A stretch of 64,000 nt of DNA from Tachypleus tridentatus (Eukaryota; Arthropoda; Merostomata; Xiphosura; Limulidae). How positions within the stretch are numbered: position 1 is the stretch's first letter; each line of letters opens with the position of its first letter. This document shows, piece after piece, positions 11,205 to 23,200 of this stretch. The notes under the pieces were generated by a model that was given only the letters and a program-made list of their open reading frames with translations, had not been told where the DNA came from and did not search any database. Both the position numbers and the translations under genes were made by a program. The DNA lies in the NCBI RefSeq assembly GCF_004210375.1, contig NC_134827.1, forward strand, positions 102,161,285-102,225,284, in the 5' to 3' direction.

Positions 11205-11330
11205 GACCCCCAGTTGCTCACTAGTAAGTTTGAGGGCTCATACCGCTAAAAAGTGGGTTTCGATACTCGTAACTGGCACAGCATAGATAACCTATAGTGC
11301 AGATATGCTCTTAACGACAAACAGACAAAG
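11205..11330 (+). mobile_element. SINE family B, diverged
   Basis: GACCCCCAGTTGCTCACTAG, GAGGGCTCATACCGCTAAAA, GGGTTTCGATACTCGTAACT, GGCACAGCATAGATAACCTA and an ACGACAAACAGACAAAG tail keep the family B order. Confidence 0.6.
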
Positions 11331-11549
11331 AAAGCCATGTTTCACCAGGTCATGTATAACAATTTATTAGTTTTTGTACTAATCCTGATGAAACGTAATG
11401 ATGAAATATAGGTTGTAATAAGTGTTGTATGTATTTTTTTTGTTTTTTAATTACATGGGTTATGTAGGTCTTTCTTTTCTTTAACTTGTACTATCCTTTC
11501 AGTACGGACTACGAACTATGAAAAACGACAAATAATGATGTGTTGTTTT

Positions 11550-11797
11550 CAGACTGGAATGGCCTTGTGGTTAGGATGTATGACTTGCAATCTGTGGGTC
11601 GCGGGTTCGAATCACTGTCGCCGAACATGCTTGCCCTTTCAGCCAAGCGACTTTATAAAGTTACGGTCACTCACAGTATTCGTTGGTAAAAGAGTAGCTC
11701 AAGACTTGACTGTGGGTGGTGTTGACCAGCTGTCTTTCCTCCAATCTATCACTGCTAAATTAAAATGTTTAACGTATATAGCCCTCGCGTAGCTGTT
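11550..11797 (+). mobile_element. SINE family A, diverged, 3' end replaced
   Basis: Head CAGACTGGAATGGCCTTGTG and box B GGGTTCGAATCACTGTCG, then body blocks with mutations (TCAGCCAAGCGACTTTATAA, AAAAGAGTAGCTCAAGACTT). The copy stops after TAGCCCTCGCGTAGCT, where it abuts a family B copy in the opposite direction. Confidence 0.7.
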
Positions 11798-11925
11798 ATT
11801 GTTGTTCTGAATTAAGCACGAAGCTACACAATGGGCTATCTGTGCTCTACCTACCACAGGTATCGAAACACGGTTTTTAACGTTGTAAGTCCGCAGACAT
11901 ACCGCTGAGCCACTGGAGGACTCCT
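11798..11925 (-). mobile_element. SINE family B, near full length, minus strand
   Basis: Reads tail first (TTATTGTTGTTCTGAATTAA), then ACGAAGCTACACAATGGGCT, ATCTGTGCTCTACCTACCAC, GTATCGAAACACGGTTTTTA, ACGTTGTAAGTCCGCAGACA and TACCGCTGAGCCACTGGAGG: a clean complement of family B. Placed tail-to-tail against the family A copy on its left. Confidence 0.75.
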
Positions 11926-14272
11926 CGCGAACTTCTTTGCGAAATAGAAAATGAACTATATATCGTTTTCTTTTTAATTCCAAATGATATATATATATTT
12001 ATACTTTACGACGTTGTAAAACAAAGATATTAAACAGTGCGTTAAGTAGAAGTCTTAAGTGATACTGTCTTTTTCTCTGAATTTCTTTCCACTAGGGTAT
12101 CGTTTGTTTATTTTTTGGCAACGATTTTAAATACAAAATATGTAGTTCGTTGGTGAATTTAGGGTTAGTACATACCCAGTATGGAATATTTTGATGCAGT
12201 TTTATCATTCTAAGCTTTTTGCAATTTATAAGTCGTACGTATATTGTAGTATACTATATTATTTTATGAAGTTTCTTATTTGTGCATCAATTTTGTAACT
12301 AAATATAGTTCAATGTTTATCGTGGTGTAAGTTATACTGGTTCTCGTACTTGCACAAAATATAATAACGAATAGGCTTAATATTAACATGTTTTACAAAC
12401 TAACTACAAAACCAGGGTAAATGGGTTTCAAACATGTTGCGTGACATTGTTTCTCCTTGCACAAGATTCAACAAATGCCATGTTGTTGACGTTTTAACTT
12501 TTATATTTTGCTAATATTCCCTTGGAAATAAATGTAACTAGAAAATAAGTTGAGAATTTGTTTTTTTATTGTCTTTGTATTTTTTTCTTGTATGATGGTT
12601 TTTTCTTAATGCTATGGCTTGTTGCTTTTGTTTTGGCTTGCATTCTAGGCCATTGTTTTTCACTATTTTTCACAAAACCTATGGTGTTATTAAGAAAAAA
12701 AACTTGTGTAAAAATTTATATTGTATTTTTGTGGTGATTTTTAACTATGTTTGTTATTGTTTTTGTGGTTGTGTATGTGATTATTATGTGTTTAAAACTA
12801 TTTCTACAGTTTGAATATTTTTAATCCATAAGTATTATAATATATTAGATGTAAAGTAATCTTTCTTTGATACTTGTTTTGGTTTTTGTTGCCATATGTT
12901 TTCATTTAAATATGAATTTGTCCATGTCACAGAATTTACAAAAATGTTTACTGCGATCCACTATGTAGCATGTGCTTTCTAACGATTTGGATTATGTTGC
13001 TTCTAAGTTTAATATTTGTTTGTTAATAATTAATAGTTTTTAATATTCTATCTTTTACTGGTGTTGAGAAAAATCTCTCTTGTTTCTTTACAAATTTCAC
13101 CAAAATCTATATTCCATCTATTATTAGTCCAGTGTCACATATTATTTTTCAATATATATATATTGATTTGTCACTTTTAGTTTGTAATTTCTCCACACTC
13201 TTGTTTGTTTTCTGTTTGTGTGTATTGTTTTTCCTTCTCATGATTGCTACTGTGTCCTGTGATTTATATCGTGTGGTTGTTTCATTCTTTTCACATTATT
13301 TTTCCAATTCATATTTTGAGTTTTTAAACCATGTATTTTTCCTTGGATGTTATGTTTAATTTGTTTTTTTACTTCCTGTACAAAATTAATAATTATATAT
13401 AGACCCACAGATTTGTTTTTTGTCCCATTTGTTTTTTATTTTTTGTTTTGTTTTTTCATATTGGACTTTTTTTTTATTTTGAGGTAGTCAATTTAACTTG
13501 TACCAAAATTTTGTTATTGTATTTTCATCTTTTAGGGATTAATCAAACTAAGTTTAACAAGTTCAGATTTTTTTGGCAATTTGGTGTTTATTATCTGGCA
13601 TGTTTATAAATTACCTGTAATTTCTTTATTTGTGTGGTTAATGTAAGAGTGGTTTCCAAGCAAGTTGTTAGGGGTGCTGTGAGATTTTTATCAAACAAAG
13701 AATAATGAAGAACATAATATATATACGATATCATTATAAGAGGCCTAACTGTACTTCTTTGGTTTGCTGATCCAAACTGTGTTGATGAGCCTTGAATAGG
13801 TGAAACTGTAGTCAGTGGCAGAGGGTACAGCTAACTAAGGAATACAATAAACCTCTATATCACATTAATCTCATTTCCAATGAAAAATAAAATAAATCTT
13901 TATATATACAATTAAGAACATAAAACAAAAGTTATATAAAAATATTGCATGTAGTAGCAGGGGCGTCATGCAAATCTGGGTTAGTTAGGTCATCATCAGT
14001 GAAGAAGCTTGTGATATATGTTTCTGAGCTGTAGTTTGGGTATTATTTTTGTTCGTTGTGTTGTGTAACTAAGTTTTGGACATTTTGTGTATTGTTAGTG
14101 ATGTTCATTAGATTTTAGTAATGTTTTGTGTGTTGTGAGTTCTTGGGAATTATTTGTTAGTTCTTTCACGTTCTGTAAATTTATGTATTTTAATTTGTTT
14201 TTAAGTTCAACGTGCAGGATTTTATGTTACAAGAACCTTAAGTTTCCACTTTTTATTACTACTGAATTTTTG
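11926..14272. other. T-rich DNA, no gene recognised
   Basis: Long plus-strand T bias with G interruptions (about 12,540-13,700). Several 60-75 codon frames here encode mostly Phe/Leu/Cys/Val, as any T-rich DNA will. It lacks splice-bounded exons or recognisable domains. It could be the decayed A-rich part of an element on the minus strand, but nothing identifies it. Confidence 0.45.
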
Positions 14273-17200
14273 TCTTCTTTATTAAAGTTTTTCCATGTAG
14301 TTCCAGGGTGAGATGTAGTCTTTATTAAAGTTTTTCCATGTAGTTCCAGGGTGAGATGTATTCTTTATTAAAGATTTTCCATGTAGTTCCAGGGTGAGAT
14401 GTATTCTTTATTAAAGTTTTTCCATGTAGTTCCAGGGTGAGATGTATTCTTTATTAAAGATTTTCCATGTAGTTCCAGGGCGAGATGTATTCTTTATTAA
14501 AGGTTTTCCATGTAGTTCCAGGGTGAGATGTATTCTTTATTAAAGATTTTCCATGTAGTTCCAGGGTGAGATGTATTCTTTATTAAAGTTTTCCATGTAG
14601 TTCCAGGGCAAGATGTATTCTTTATTAAAGTTTTTCCATGTAGTTCCAGGGCGAGATGTATTCTTTATTAAAGATTTACCATGTAGTTCCAGGGTGAGAT
14701 GTATTCTTTATTAAAGATTTTCCATGTAGTTCCAGGGCGAGATGTATTCTTTATTAAAGTTTTTCCATGTAGTTTCAGGGCGAGATGTATTCTTTATTAA
14801 AGATTTTCCATGTAGTTCCAGGGTGAGATGTATTCTTTATTAAAGATTTTCCATGTAGTTCCAGGGTGAGATGTATTCTTTATTAAAGTTTTTCCATGTA
14901 GTTCCAGGGTGAGATGTATTCTTTATTAAAGATTTTCCATGTAGTTCCAGGGTGAGATGTATTCTTTATTAAAGATTTTCCATGTAGTTCCAGGGTGAGA
15001 TGTATTCTTTATTAAAGATTTTCCATGTAGTTCCAGGGTGAGATGTATTCTTTATTAAAGATTTTCCATGTAGTTCCAGGGTGAGATGTATTCTTTATTA
15101 AAGATTTTCCATGTAGTTCCAGGGTGAGATGTATTCTTTATTAAAGATTTTCCATGTAGTTCCAGGGTGAGATGTATTCTTTATTAAAGATTTTCCATGT
15201 AGTTCCAGGGTGAGATGTATTCTTTATTAAAGATTTTCCATGTAGTTCCAGGGTGAGATGTATTCTTTATTAAAGATTTTCCATGTAGTTCCAGGGTGAG
15301 ATGTATTCTTTATTAAAGATTTTCCATGTAGTTCCAGGGCGAGATGTATTCTTTATTAAAGATTTTCCATGTAGTTCCAGGGTGAGATGTATTCTTTATT
15401 AAAGATTTTCCATGTAGTTCCAGGGTGAGATGTATTCTTTATTAAAGTTTTCCATGTAGTTCCAGGGTGAGATGTATTCTTTATTAAAGTTTTCCATGTA
15501 GTTCCAGGGTGAGATGTATTCTTTATTAAAGTTTTCCATGTAGTTCCAGGGTGAGATGTATTCTTTATTAAAGTTTTCCATGTAGTTCCAGGGTGAGATG
15601 TATTCTTTATTAAAGATTTTCCAGGGTGAGATGTATTCTTTATTAAAGATTTTCCATGTTCCAGGGTGAGATGTATTCTTTATTAAAGTTTTTCCATGTA
15701 GTTCCAGGGTGAGATGTATTCTTTATTAAAGTTTTTCCATGTAGTTCCAGGGTGAGATGTATTCTTTATTAAAGATTTTCCATGTAGTTCCAGGGTGAGA
15801 TGTATTCTTTATTAAAGTTTTTCCATGTAGTTCCAGGGTGAGATGTATTCTTTATTAAAGTTTTTCCATGTAGTTCCAGGGTGAGATGTATTCTTTATTA
15901 AAGTTTTTCCATGTAGTTCCAGGGTGAGATGTATTCTTTATTAAAGTTTTTCCATGTAGTTCCAGGGTGAGATGTATTCTTTATTAAAGATTTTCCATGT
16001 AGTTCCAGGGTGAGATGTATTCTTTATTAAAGATTTTCCATGTAGTTCCAGGGTGAGATGTATTCTTTATTAAAGTTTTTCCATGTAGTTCCAGGGTGAG
16101 ATGTATTCTTTATTAAAGTTTTCCATGTAGTTCCAGGGTGAGATGTATTCTTTATTAAAGTTTTCCATGTAGTTCCAGGGCGAGATGTATTCTTTATTAA
16201 GATTTTCCAGTAGTTCCAGGGTGAGATGTATTCTTTATTAAAGTTTTTCCATGTAGTTCCAGGGTGAGATGTATTCTTTATTAAAGTTTTTCCATGTAGT
16301 TCCAGGGTGAGATGTATTCTTTATTAAAGATTTTCCATGTAGTTCCAGGGTGAGATGTATTCTTTATTAAAGATTTTCCATGTAGTTCCAGGGTGAGATG
16401 TATTCTTTATTAAAGATTTTCCATGTAGTTCCAGGGTGAGATGTATTCTTTATTAAAGTTTTTCCATGTAGTTCCAGGGTGAGATGTATTCTTTATTAAA
16501 GATTTTCCATGTAGTTCCAGGGTGAGATGTATTCTTTATTAAAGTTTTTCCATGTAGTTCCAGGGTGAGATGTATTCTTTATTAAAGTTTTTCCATGTAG
16601 TTCCAGGGTGAGATGTATTCTTTATTAAAGTTTTTCCATGTAGTTCCAGGGTGAGATGTATTCTTTATTAAAGTTTTCCATGTAGTTCCAGGGTGAGATG
16701 TATTCTTTATTAAAGTTTTTCCATGTAGTTCCAGGGTGAGATGTATTCTTTATTAAAGTTTTTCCATGTAGTTCCAGGGTGAGATGTATTCTTTATTAAA
16801 GATTTTCCATGTAGTTCCAGGGTGAGATGTATTCTTTATTAAAGTTTTTCCATGTAGTTCCAGGGTGAGATGTATTCTTTATTAAAGTCTTTATTTTTTC
16901 CATGTAGTTCCAGGGTGAGATGTATTCTTTATTAAAGTTTTCCATGTAGTTCCAGGGTGAGATGTATTCTTTATTAAAGATTTTCCATGTAGTTCCAGGG
17001 TGAGATGTATTCTTTATTAAAGTTTTTCCATTTTCCATGTAGTTCCAGGGTGAGATGTATTCTTTATTAAAGTTTTTCCATGTAGTTCCAGGGTGAGATG
17101 TATTCTTTATTAAAGTTTTCCATGTAGTTCCAGGGTGAGATGTATTCTTTATTAAAGTTTTTCCATGTAGTTCCAGGGTGAGATGTATTCTTTATTAAAG

Positions 17201-19339
17201 TTTTTCCATGTAGTTCCAGGGTGAGATGTATTCTTTATTAAAGTTTTTCCATGTAGTTCCAGGGTGAGATGTATTCTTTATTAAAGTTTTTCCATGTAGT
17301 TCCAGGGTGAGATGTATTCTTTATTAAAGTTTTCCATGTAGTTCCAGGGTGAGATGTATTCTTTATTAAAGTTTTTCCATGTAGTTCCAGGGTGAGATGT
17401 ATTCTTTATTAAAGTTTTTCCATGTAGTTCCAGGGTGAGATGTATTCTTTATTAAAGTTTTTCCATGTAGTTCCAGGGTGAGATGTATTCTTTATTAAAG
17501 TTTTTCCATGTAGTTCCAGGGTGAGATGTATTCTTTATTAAAGTTTTTCCATGTAGTTCCAGGGTGAGATGTATTCTTTATTAAAGTTTTTCCATGTAGT
17601 TCCAGGGTGAGATGTATTCTTTATTAAAGTTTTTCCATGTAGTTCCAGGGTGAGATGTATTCTTTATTAAAGTTTTTCCATGTAGTTCCAGGGTGAGATG
17701 TATTCTTTATTAAAGTTTTTCCATGTAGTTCCAGGGTGAGATGTATTCTTTATTAAAGATTTTCCATGTAGTTCCAGGGTGAGATGTATTCTTTATTAAA
17801 GATTTTCCATGTAGTTCCAGGGTGAGATGTATTCTTTATTAAAGATTTTCCATGTAGTTCCAGGGTGAGATGTATTCTTTATTAAAGTTTTTCCATGTAG
17901 TTCCAGGGTGAGATGTATTCTTTATTAAAGTTTTTCCATGTAGTTCCAGGGTGAGATGTATTCTTTATTAAAGATTTTCCATGTAGTTCCAGGGTGTAGA
18001 TGTATTCTTTATTAAAGATTTTCCATGTAGTTCCAGGGTGAGATGTATTCTTTATTAAAGATTTTCCATGTAGTTCCAGGGTGAGATGTATTCTTTATTA
18101 AAGATTTTCCATGTAGTTCCAGGGTGAGATGTATTCTTTATTAAAGATTTTCCATGTAGTTCCAGGGTGAGATGTATTCTTTATTAAAGATTTTCCATGT
18201 AGTTCCAGGGTGAGATGTATTCTTTATTAAAGTTTTTCCATGTAGTTCCAGGGTGAGATGTATTCTTTATTAAAGATTTTCCATGTAGTTCCAGGGTGAG
18301 ATGTATTCTTTATTAAAGATTTTCCATGTAGTTCCAGGGTGAGATGTATTCTTTATTAAAGATTTTCCATGTAGTTCCAGGGTGAGATGTATTCTTTATT
18401 AAAGATTTTCCATGTAGTTCCAGGGTGAGATGTATTCTTTATTAAAGATTTTCCATGTAGTTCCAGGGTGAGATGTATTCTTTATTAAAGTTTTCCATGT
18501 AGTTCCAGGGTGAGATGTATTCTTTATTAAAGATTTTCCATGTAGTTCCAGGGTGAGATGTATTCTTTATTAAAGATTTTCCATGTAGTTCCAGGGTGAG
18601 ATGTATTCTTTATTAAAGATTTTCCATGTAGTTCCAGGGTGAGATGTATTCTTTATTAAAGATTTTCCATGTAGTTCCAGGGTGAGATGTATTCTTTATT
18701 AAAGTTTTTCCATGTAGTTCCAGGGTGAGATGTATTCTTTATTAAAGATTTTCCATGTAGTTCCAGGGTGAGATGTATTCTTTATTAAAGATTTTCCATG
18801 TAGTTCCAGGGCGAGATGTATTCTTTATTAAAGATTTTCCATGTAGTTCCAGGGTGAGATGTATTCTTTATTAAAGATTTTCCATGTAGTTCCATGTATT
18901 CTTTATTAGATTTTCCATGTAGTTCCAGGGTGGATGAGATGTATTCTTTATTAAAGATTTTCCATGTAGTTCCAGGGTGAGATGTATTCTTTATTAAAGA
19001 TTTTCCATGTAGTTTCAGGGCGAGATGTATTCTTTATTAAAGATTTTCCATGTAGTTCCAGGGTGAGATGTATTCTTTATTAAAGTTTTTCCATGTAGTT
19101 CCAGGGTGAGATGTAGTCTTTATTAAAGTTTTTCCATGTAGTTCCAGGATGAGATGTATTCTTTATTAAAGTTTTTCCATGTAGTTCCAGGGTGAGATGT
19201 ATTCTTTATTAAAGATTTTCCATGTAGTTCCAGGGTGAGATGTATTCTTTATTAAAGTTTTTTCATGTAGTTCCAGGGTGAGATGTATTCTTTATTAAAG
19301 ATTTTCCATGTAGTTCCAGGGTGAGATGTATTCTTTATT
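14273..19339. repeat. 43-bp minisatellite, about 118 copies
   Basis: Unit ATTCTTTATTAAAGATTTTC then CATGTAGTTCCAGGGTGAGA and TGT (43 bp). The main polymorphism is AAAGATTTTCC against AAAGTTTTTCC; a 42-bp version (AAAGTTTTCC, one T fewer) recurs in runs, for example 15,440-15,590. Irregular units: short ones at about 15,610-15,665, an insertion at 16,885-16,900, and scrambled units at 18,890-18,945. Homogeneity is very high through 5 kb. ORFs on the minus strand (15,399-15,581 and 16,796-17,038) only reflect the 42-bp units, which keep frame as a 14-residue repeat. Confidence 0.97.
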
Positions 19340-20230
19340 TTTTGATGTCTTTTCATTTACTTTTTTTATTATTCCCCTTTTATCCCACCCTTTTCCACTC
19401 AACTTCTAAAAAAAATCTCACAAACAAACATTATAACTTTTAAGTGCCTCATTTAGTTCTGATTTCAATGTTGATTTGTTTGGTGTGTGTTTTGTTGGTA
19501 TTCTAATTCTATTTGATTGTTTGATTTGTTTGGTGTGTGTTTTGTTGGTATTCTAATTCTATTTGATTGTTTTTAATGGTATCCTCAAAAGGCAATCTCT
19601 TCACTGAAAGACTGAATCTTTAAAGTATCAAGACCAGACAGGATTATAAAGGAGGTCAAAGATCAGATGTGTGAGTCTTTCATTTTCAGTAATGAGCAAG
19701 TATAAAAAGAAAATGTAATGTTTTAATTTATAATCAATATGATTATAAACACATCTTGGAGTTTTGTTAGCTGTTTGCAGGCTTGAATGAGCTGTTTTAC
19801 AACACATCCAGTTCTTTAGTCACATTTATGAATCAGTTCCATTCTACAGTAAACATGATACAAATTATGATAATCTAATGTATTATTTTTCAGTTACTAT
19901 AATTAAGGACTTTTCATGGACTATTTTGACCAATTTATCCAAGTCATTTACTAGTATAGAGATATGGCAACTGCTACAATTCTGCTGCAGTTGTTACATA
20001 AAATACTCTTCTTCTGTGGTGCTGCAGTAATTTTGAAATAGCGACAATCACTGTTAGATCTTATGGTGCACTTGGTTCCTGCTTGTGCATCTGCCTATAA
20101 GCTCTGTTATTCCACTTTTCACTAAGTAAGCTTGCTACTGACAAATTCACTTTTGCTGCAGAAAATTGACCAGTTGATAGATGAAAGCTGTTGTGAACAA
20201 TCTTCACAAGTCTGAGTATATCAATATCTC
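19340..20230. other. Spacer between two minisatellites, with a 50-bp dimer
   Basis: Holds a perfect or near-perfect two-copy repeat of 50 bp at 19,471-19,570 (unit begins TTGATTTGTTTGGTGTGTGT). The rest is AT-rich with no gene recognised. The dimer may be a nascent minisatellite. Confidence 0.6.
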
Positions 20231-23200
20231 ATTAGACCTAGAAATACCAAAGAACTTAATGTTGTCAGCTTACCTTATTAAATTACAGTAGAACTAGAAA
20301 TACCAAATAACTTAATGTTATCAGCTTACCTTATTAGATTACAGTAGAGCTAGAAATACCAAAGAACTTAATGTCATCAGCTTACCTTATTAGATTACAG
20401 TAGAACTAGAAATACCAAATAATGTAATGTTGTCAGCTTACCTTATTAGATTACAGTAGAACTAGAAATACCAAATAATGTAATGTTGTCAGTTTACCTT
20501 ATTAGATTACAGTAGAGCTAGAAATACCAAAGAACTTAATGTTGTCAGCTTACCTTATTAGATTACAGTAGAACTAGAAATACCAAAGAACTTAATGTTG
20601 TCAGCTTACCTCATTAGATTACAGTAGAGCTAGAAATACCAAAGAACTTAATGTTGTCAGCTTACCTCATTAGATTACAGTAGAGCTAGAAATACCAAAT
20701 AACGTAATGTCGTCAGCTTACCTCATTAGATTACAGTAGAGCTAGAAATACCAAAGAACTTAATGTTGTCAGCTTACCTTATTAGATTACAGTTGAGCTA
20801 GAAATATCAAAGAATGTAATGTTGTCAGCTTACCTTATTAGATTACAGTAGAGCTAGAAATACCAAAGAACTTAATGTTGTCAGCTTACCTTATTAGATT
20901 ACAGTAGAACTAGAAATACCAAATAATGTAATGTTGTCAGTTTACCTTATTAGATTACAGTAGAGCTAGAAATATCAAAGAACTTAATGTCGTCAGCTTA
21001 CCTTATTAGATTACAGTAGAACTAGAAATACCAAAGAATGTGATGTTGTCAGCTTACCTCATTAGATTACAGTAGAGCTAGAAATACCAAAGAACTTAAT
21101 GTTGTCAGCTTACCTCATTAGATTACAGTAGAGCTAGAAATACCAAATAACGTAATGTTGTCAGCTTACCTTATTAGATTACAGTAGAACTAGAAATACC
21201 AAAGAATGTGATGTCAGTCAGCTTACCTTATTAGATTACAGTAGAACTAGAAATACCAAAGAATGTGATGTTGTCAGCTTACCTCATTAGATTACAGTAG
21301 AGCTAGAAATACCAAAGAACTTAATGTTGTCAGCTTACCTCATTAGATTACAGTAGAGCTAGAAATACCAAATAACGTAATGTTGTCAGCTTACCTTATT
21401 AGATTACAGTAGAGCTAGAAATACCAAAGAACTTAATGTTGTCAGCTTACTTTATTAGATTACAGTAGATCTAGAAATACCAAAAAATGTGATGTTGTCA
21501 GCTTACCTTATTAGATTACAGTAGAGCTTGAAATACCAAAGAATGTGATGTTGTCAGCTTACCTTATTAGATTACAGTAGAGCGAGAAATATCAAAGAAT
21601 GTAATGTTGTCAGCTTACCTTATTAGATTACAGTAGAACTAGAAATACCAAAGAATGTGATGTTGTCAGCTTACCTTATTAGATTACAGTAGAGCTAGAA
21701 ATATCAAAGAATGTAATGTTGTCAGCTTACCTTCTTAGATTACAGTAGAGCTAGAAATACCAAAGAACTTAATGTTGTCAGCTTACCTTATTAGATTACA
21801 GTAGAGCTAGAAATATCAAAGAATGTAATGTTGTCAGCTTACCTTATTAGATTACAGTAGATCTAGAAATACCAAAAAATGTGATGTTGTCAGCTTACCT
21901 TATTAGATTACAGTAGAGCTAGAAATATCAAAGAATGTAATGTTGTCAGCTTACCTTATTAGATTACAGTTGAGCTAGAAATATCAAAGAATGTAATGTT
22001 GTCAGCTTACCTTATTAGATTACAGTAGAGCTAGAAATATCAAAGAATGTAATGTTGTCAGCTTACCTTATTAGATTACAGTAGAGCTAGAAATATCAAA
22101 GAATGTAATGTTGTCAGCTTACTTTATTAGATTACAGTAGAGCTAGAAATACCAAAGAATGTAATGTTGTCAGCTTACCTTATTAGATTACAGTAGAGCT
22201 AGAAATACCAAAGAACTTAATGTTGTCAGCTTACCTTATTAGATTACAGTAGAACTTGAAATACCAAAGAACTTAATGTCGTCAGCTTACCTTATTAGAT
22301 TACAGTAGAGCTAGAAATACCAAAGAACTTAATGTTGTCAGCTTACCTCATTAGATTACAGTAGAGCTAGAAATACCAAAGAACTTAATGTTGTCAGCTT
22401 ACCTCATTAGATTACAGTAGAGCTAGAAATACCAAATAACGTAATGTTGTCAGCTTACCTTATTAGATTACAGTAGAGCTAGAAATACCAAAGAACTTAA
22501 TGTTGTCAGCTTACCTTATTAGATTACAGTTGAGCTAGAAATATCAAAGAATGTAATGTTGTCAGCTTACCTTATTAGATTACAGTAGTGCTAGAAATAC
22601 CAAAGAATGTAATGTTGTCAGCTTACCTTACTAGATTACAGTAGTGCTTGAAATACCAAAGAACTTAATGTTGTCAGCTTACCTTATTAGATTACAGTAG
22701 AGCTAGAAATACCAAATAACGTAATGTTGTCAGCTTACCTCATTAGATTACAGTAGAGCTAGAAATACCAAAGAACTTAATGTTGTCAGCTTACCTTATT
22801 AGATTACAGTAGAGCTAGAAATATCAAAGAACTTAATGTCATCAGCTTACCTTATTAGATTACAGTAGAGCTTGAAATACCAAAGGATGTGATGTTGTCA
22901 GCTTACCTTATTAGATTACAGTAGAGCTAGAAATATCAAAGAATGTAATGTTGTCAGCTTACCTTATTAGATTACAGTAGAACTAGAAATACCAAAGAAT
23001 GTGATGTTGTCAGCTTACCTTATTAGATTGCAGTAGAGCTAGAAATATCAAAGAATGTAATGTTGTCAGCTTACCTTATTAGATTACAGTAGAGCTAGAA
23101 CTACCAAAGAATGTGATGTTGTCAGCTTACCTTATTAGATTACAGTAGAGCTAGAAATACCAAAGAACTTAATGTTGTCATCTTACCTTATTAGATTACA

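Noticed and set aside
12614-14311. Several 60-75 codon plus-strand ORFs rich in Phe, Leu, Cys
   Set aside because: Explained by T-rich composition; no domain, splice context or similarity recognised.
15399-17038. Minus-strand ORFs of 60 and 80 codons with a perfect 14-residue repeat (MENFNKEYISPWNY)
   Set aside because: They arise because runs of the 42-bp variant of the minisatellite keep the reading frame; the common 43-bp unit breaks it. No splice sites or start context point to a repetitive protein gene.
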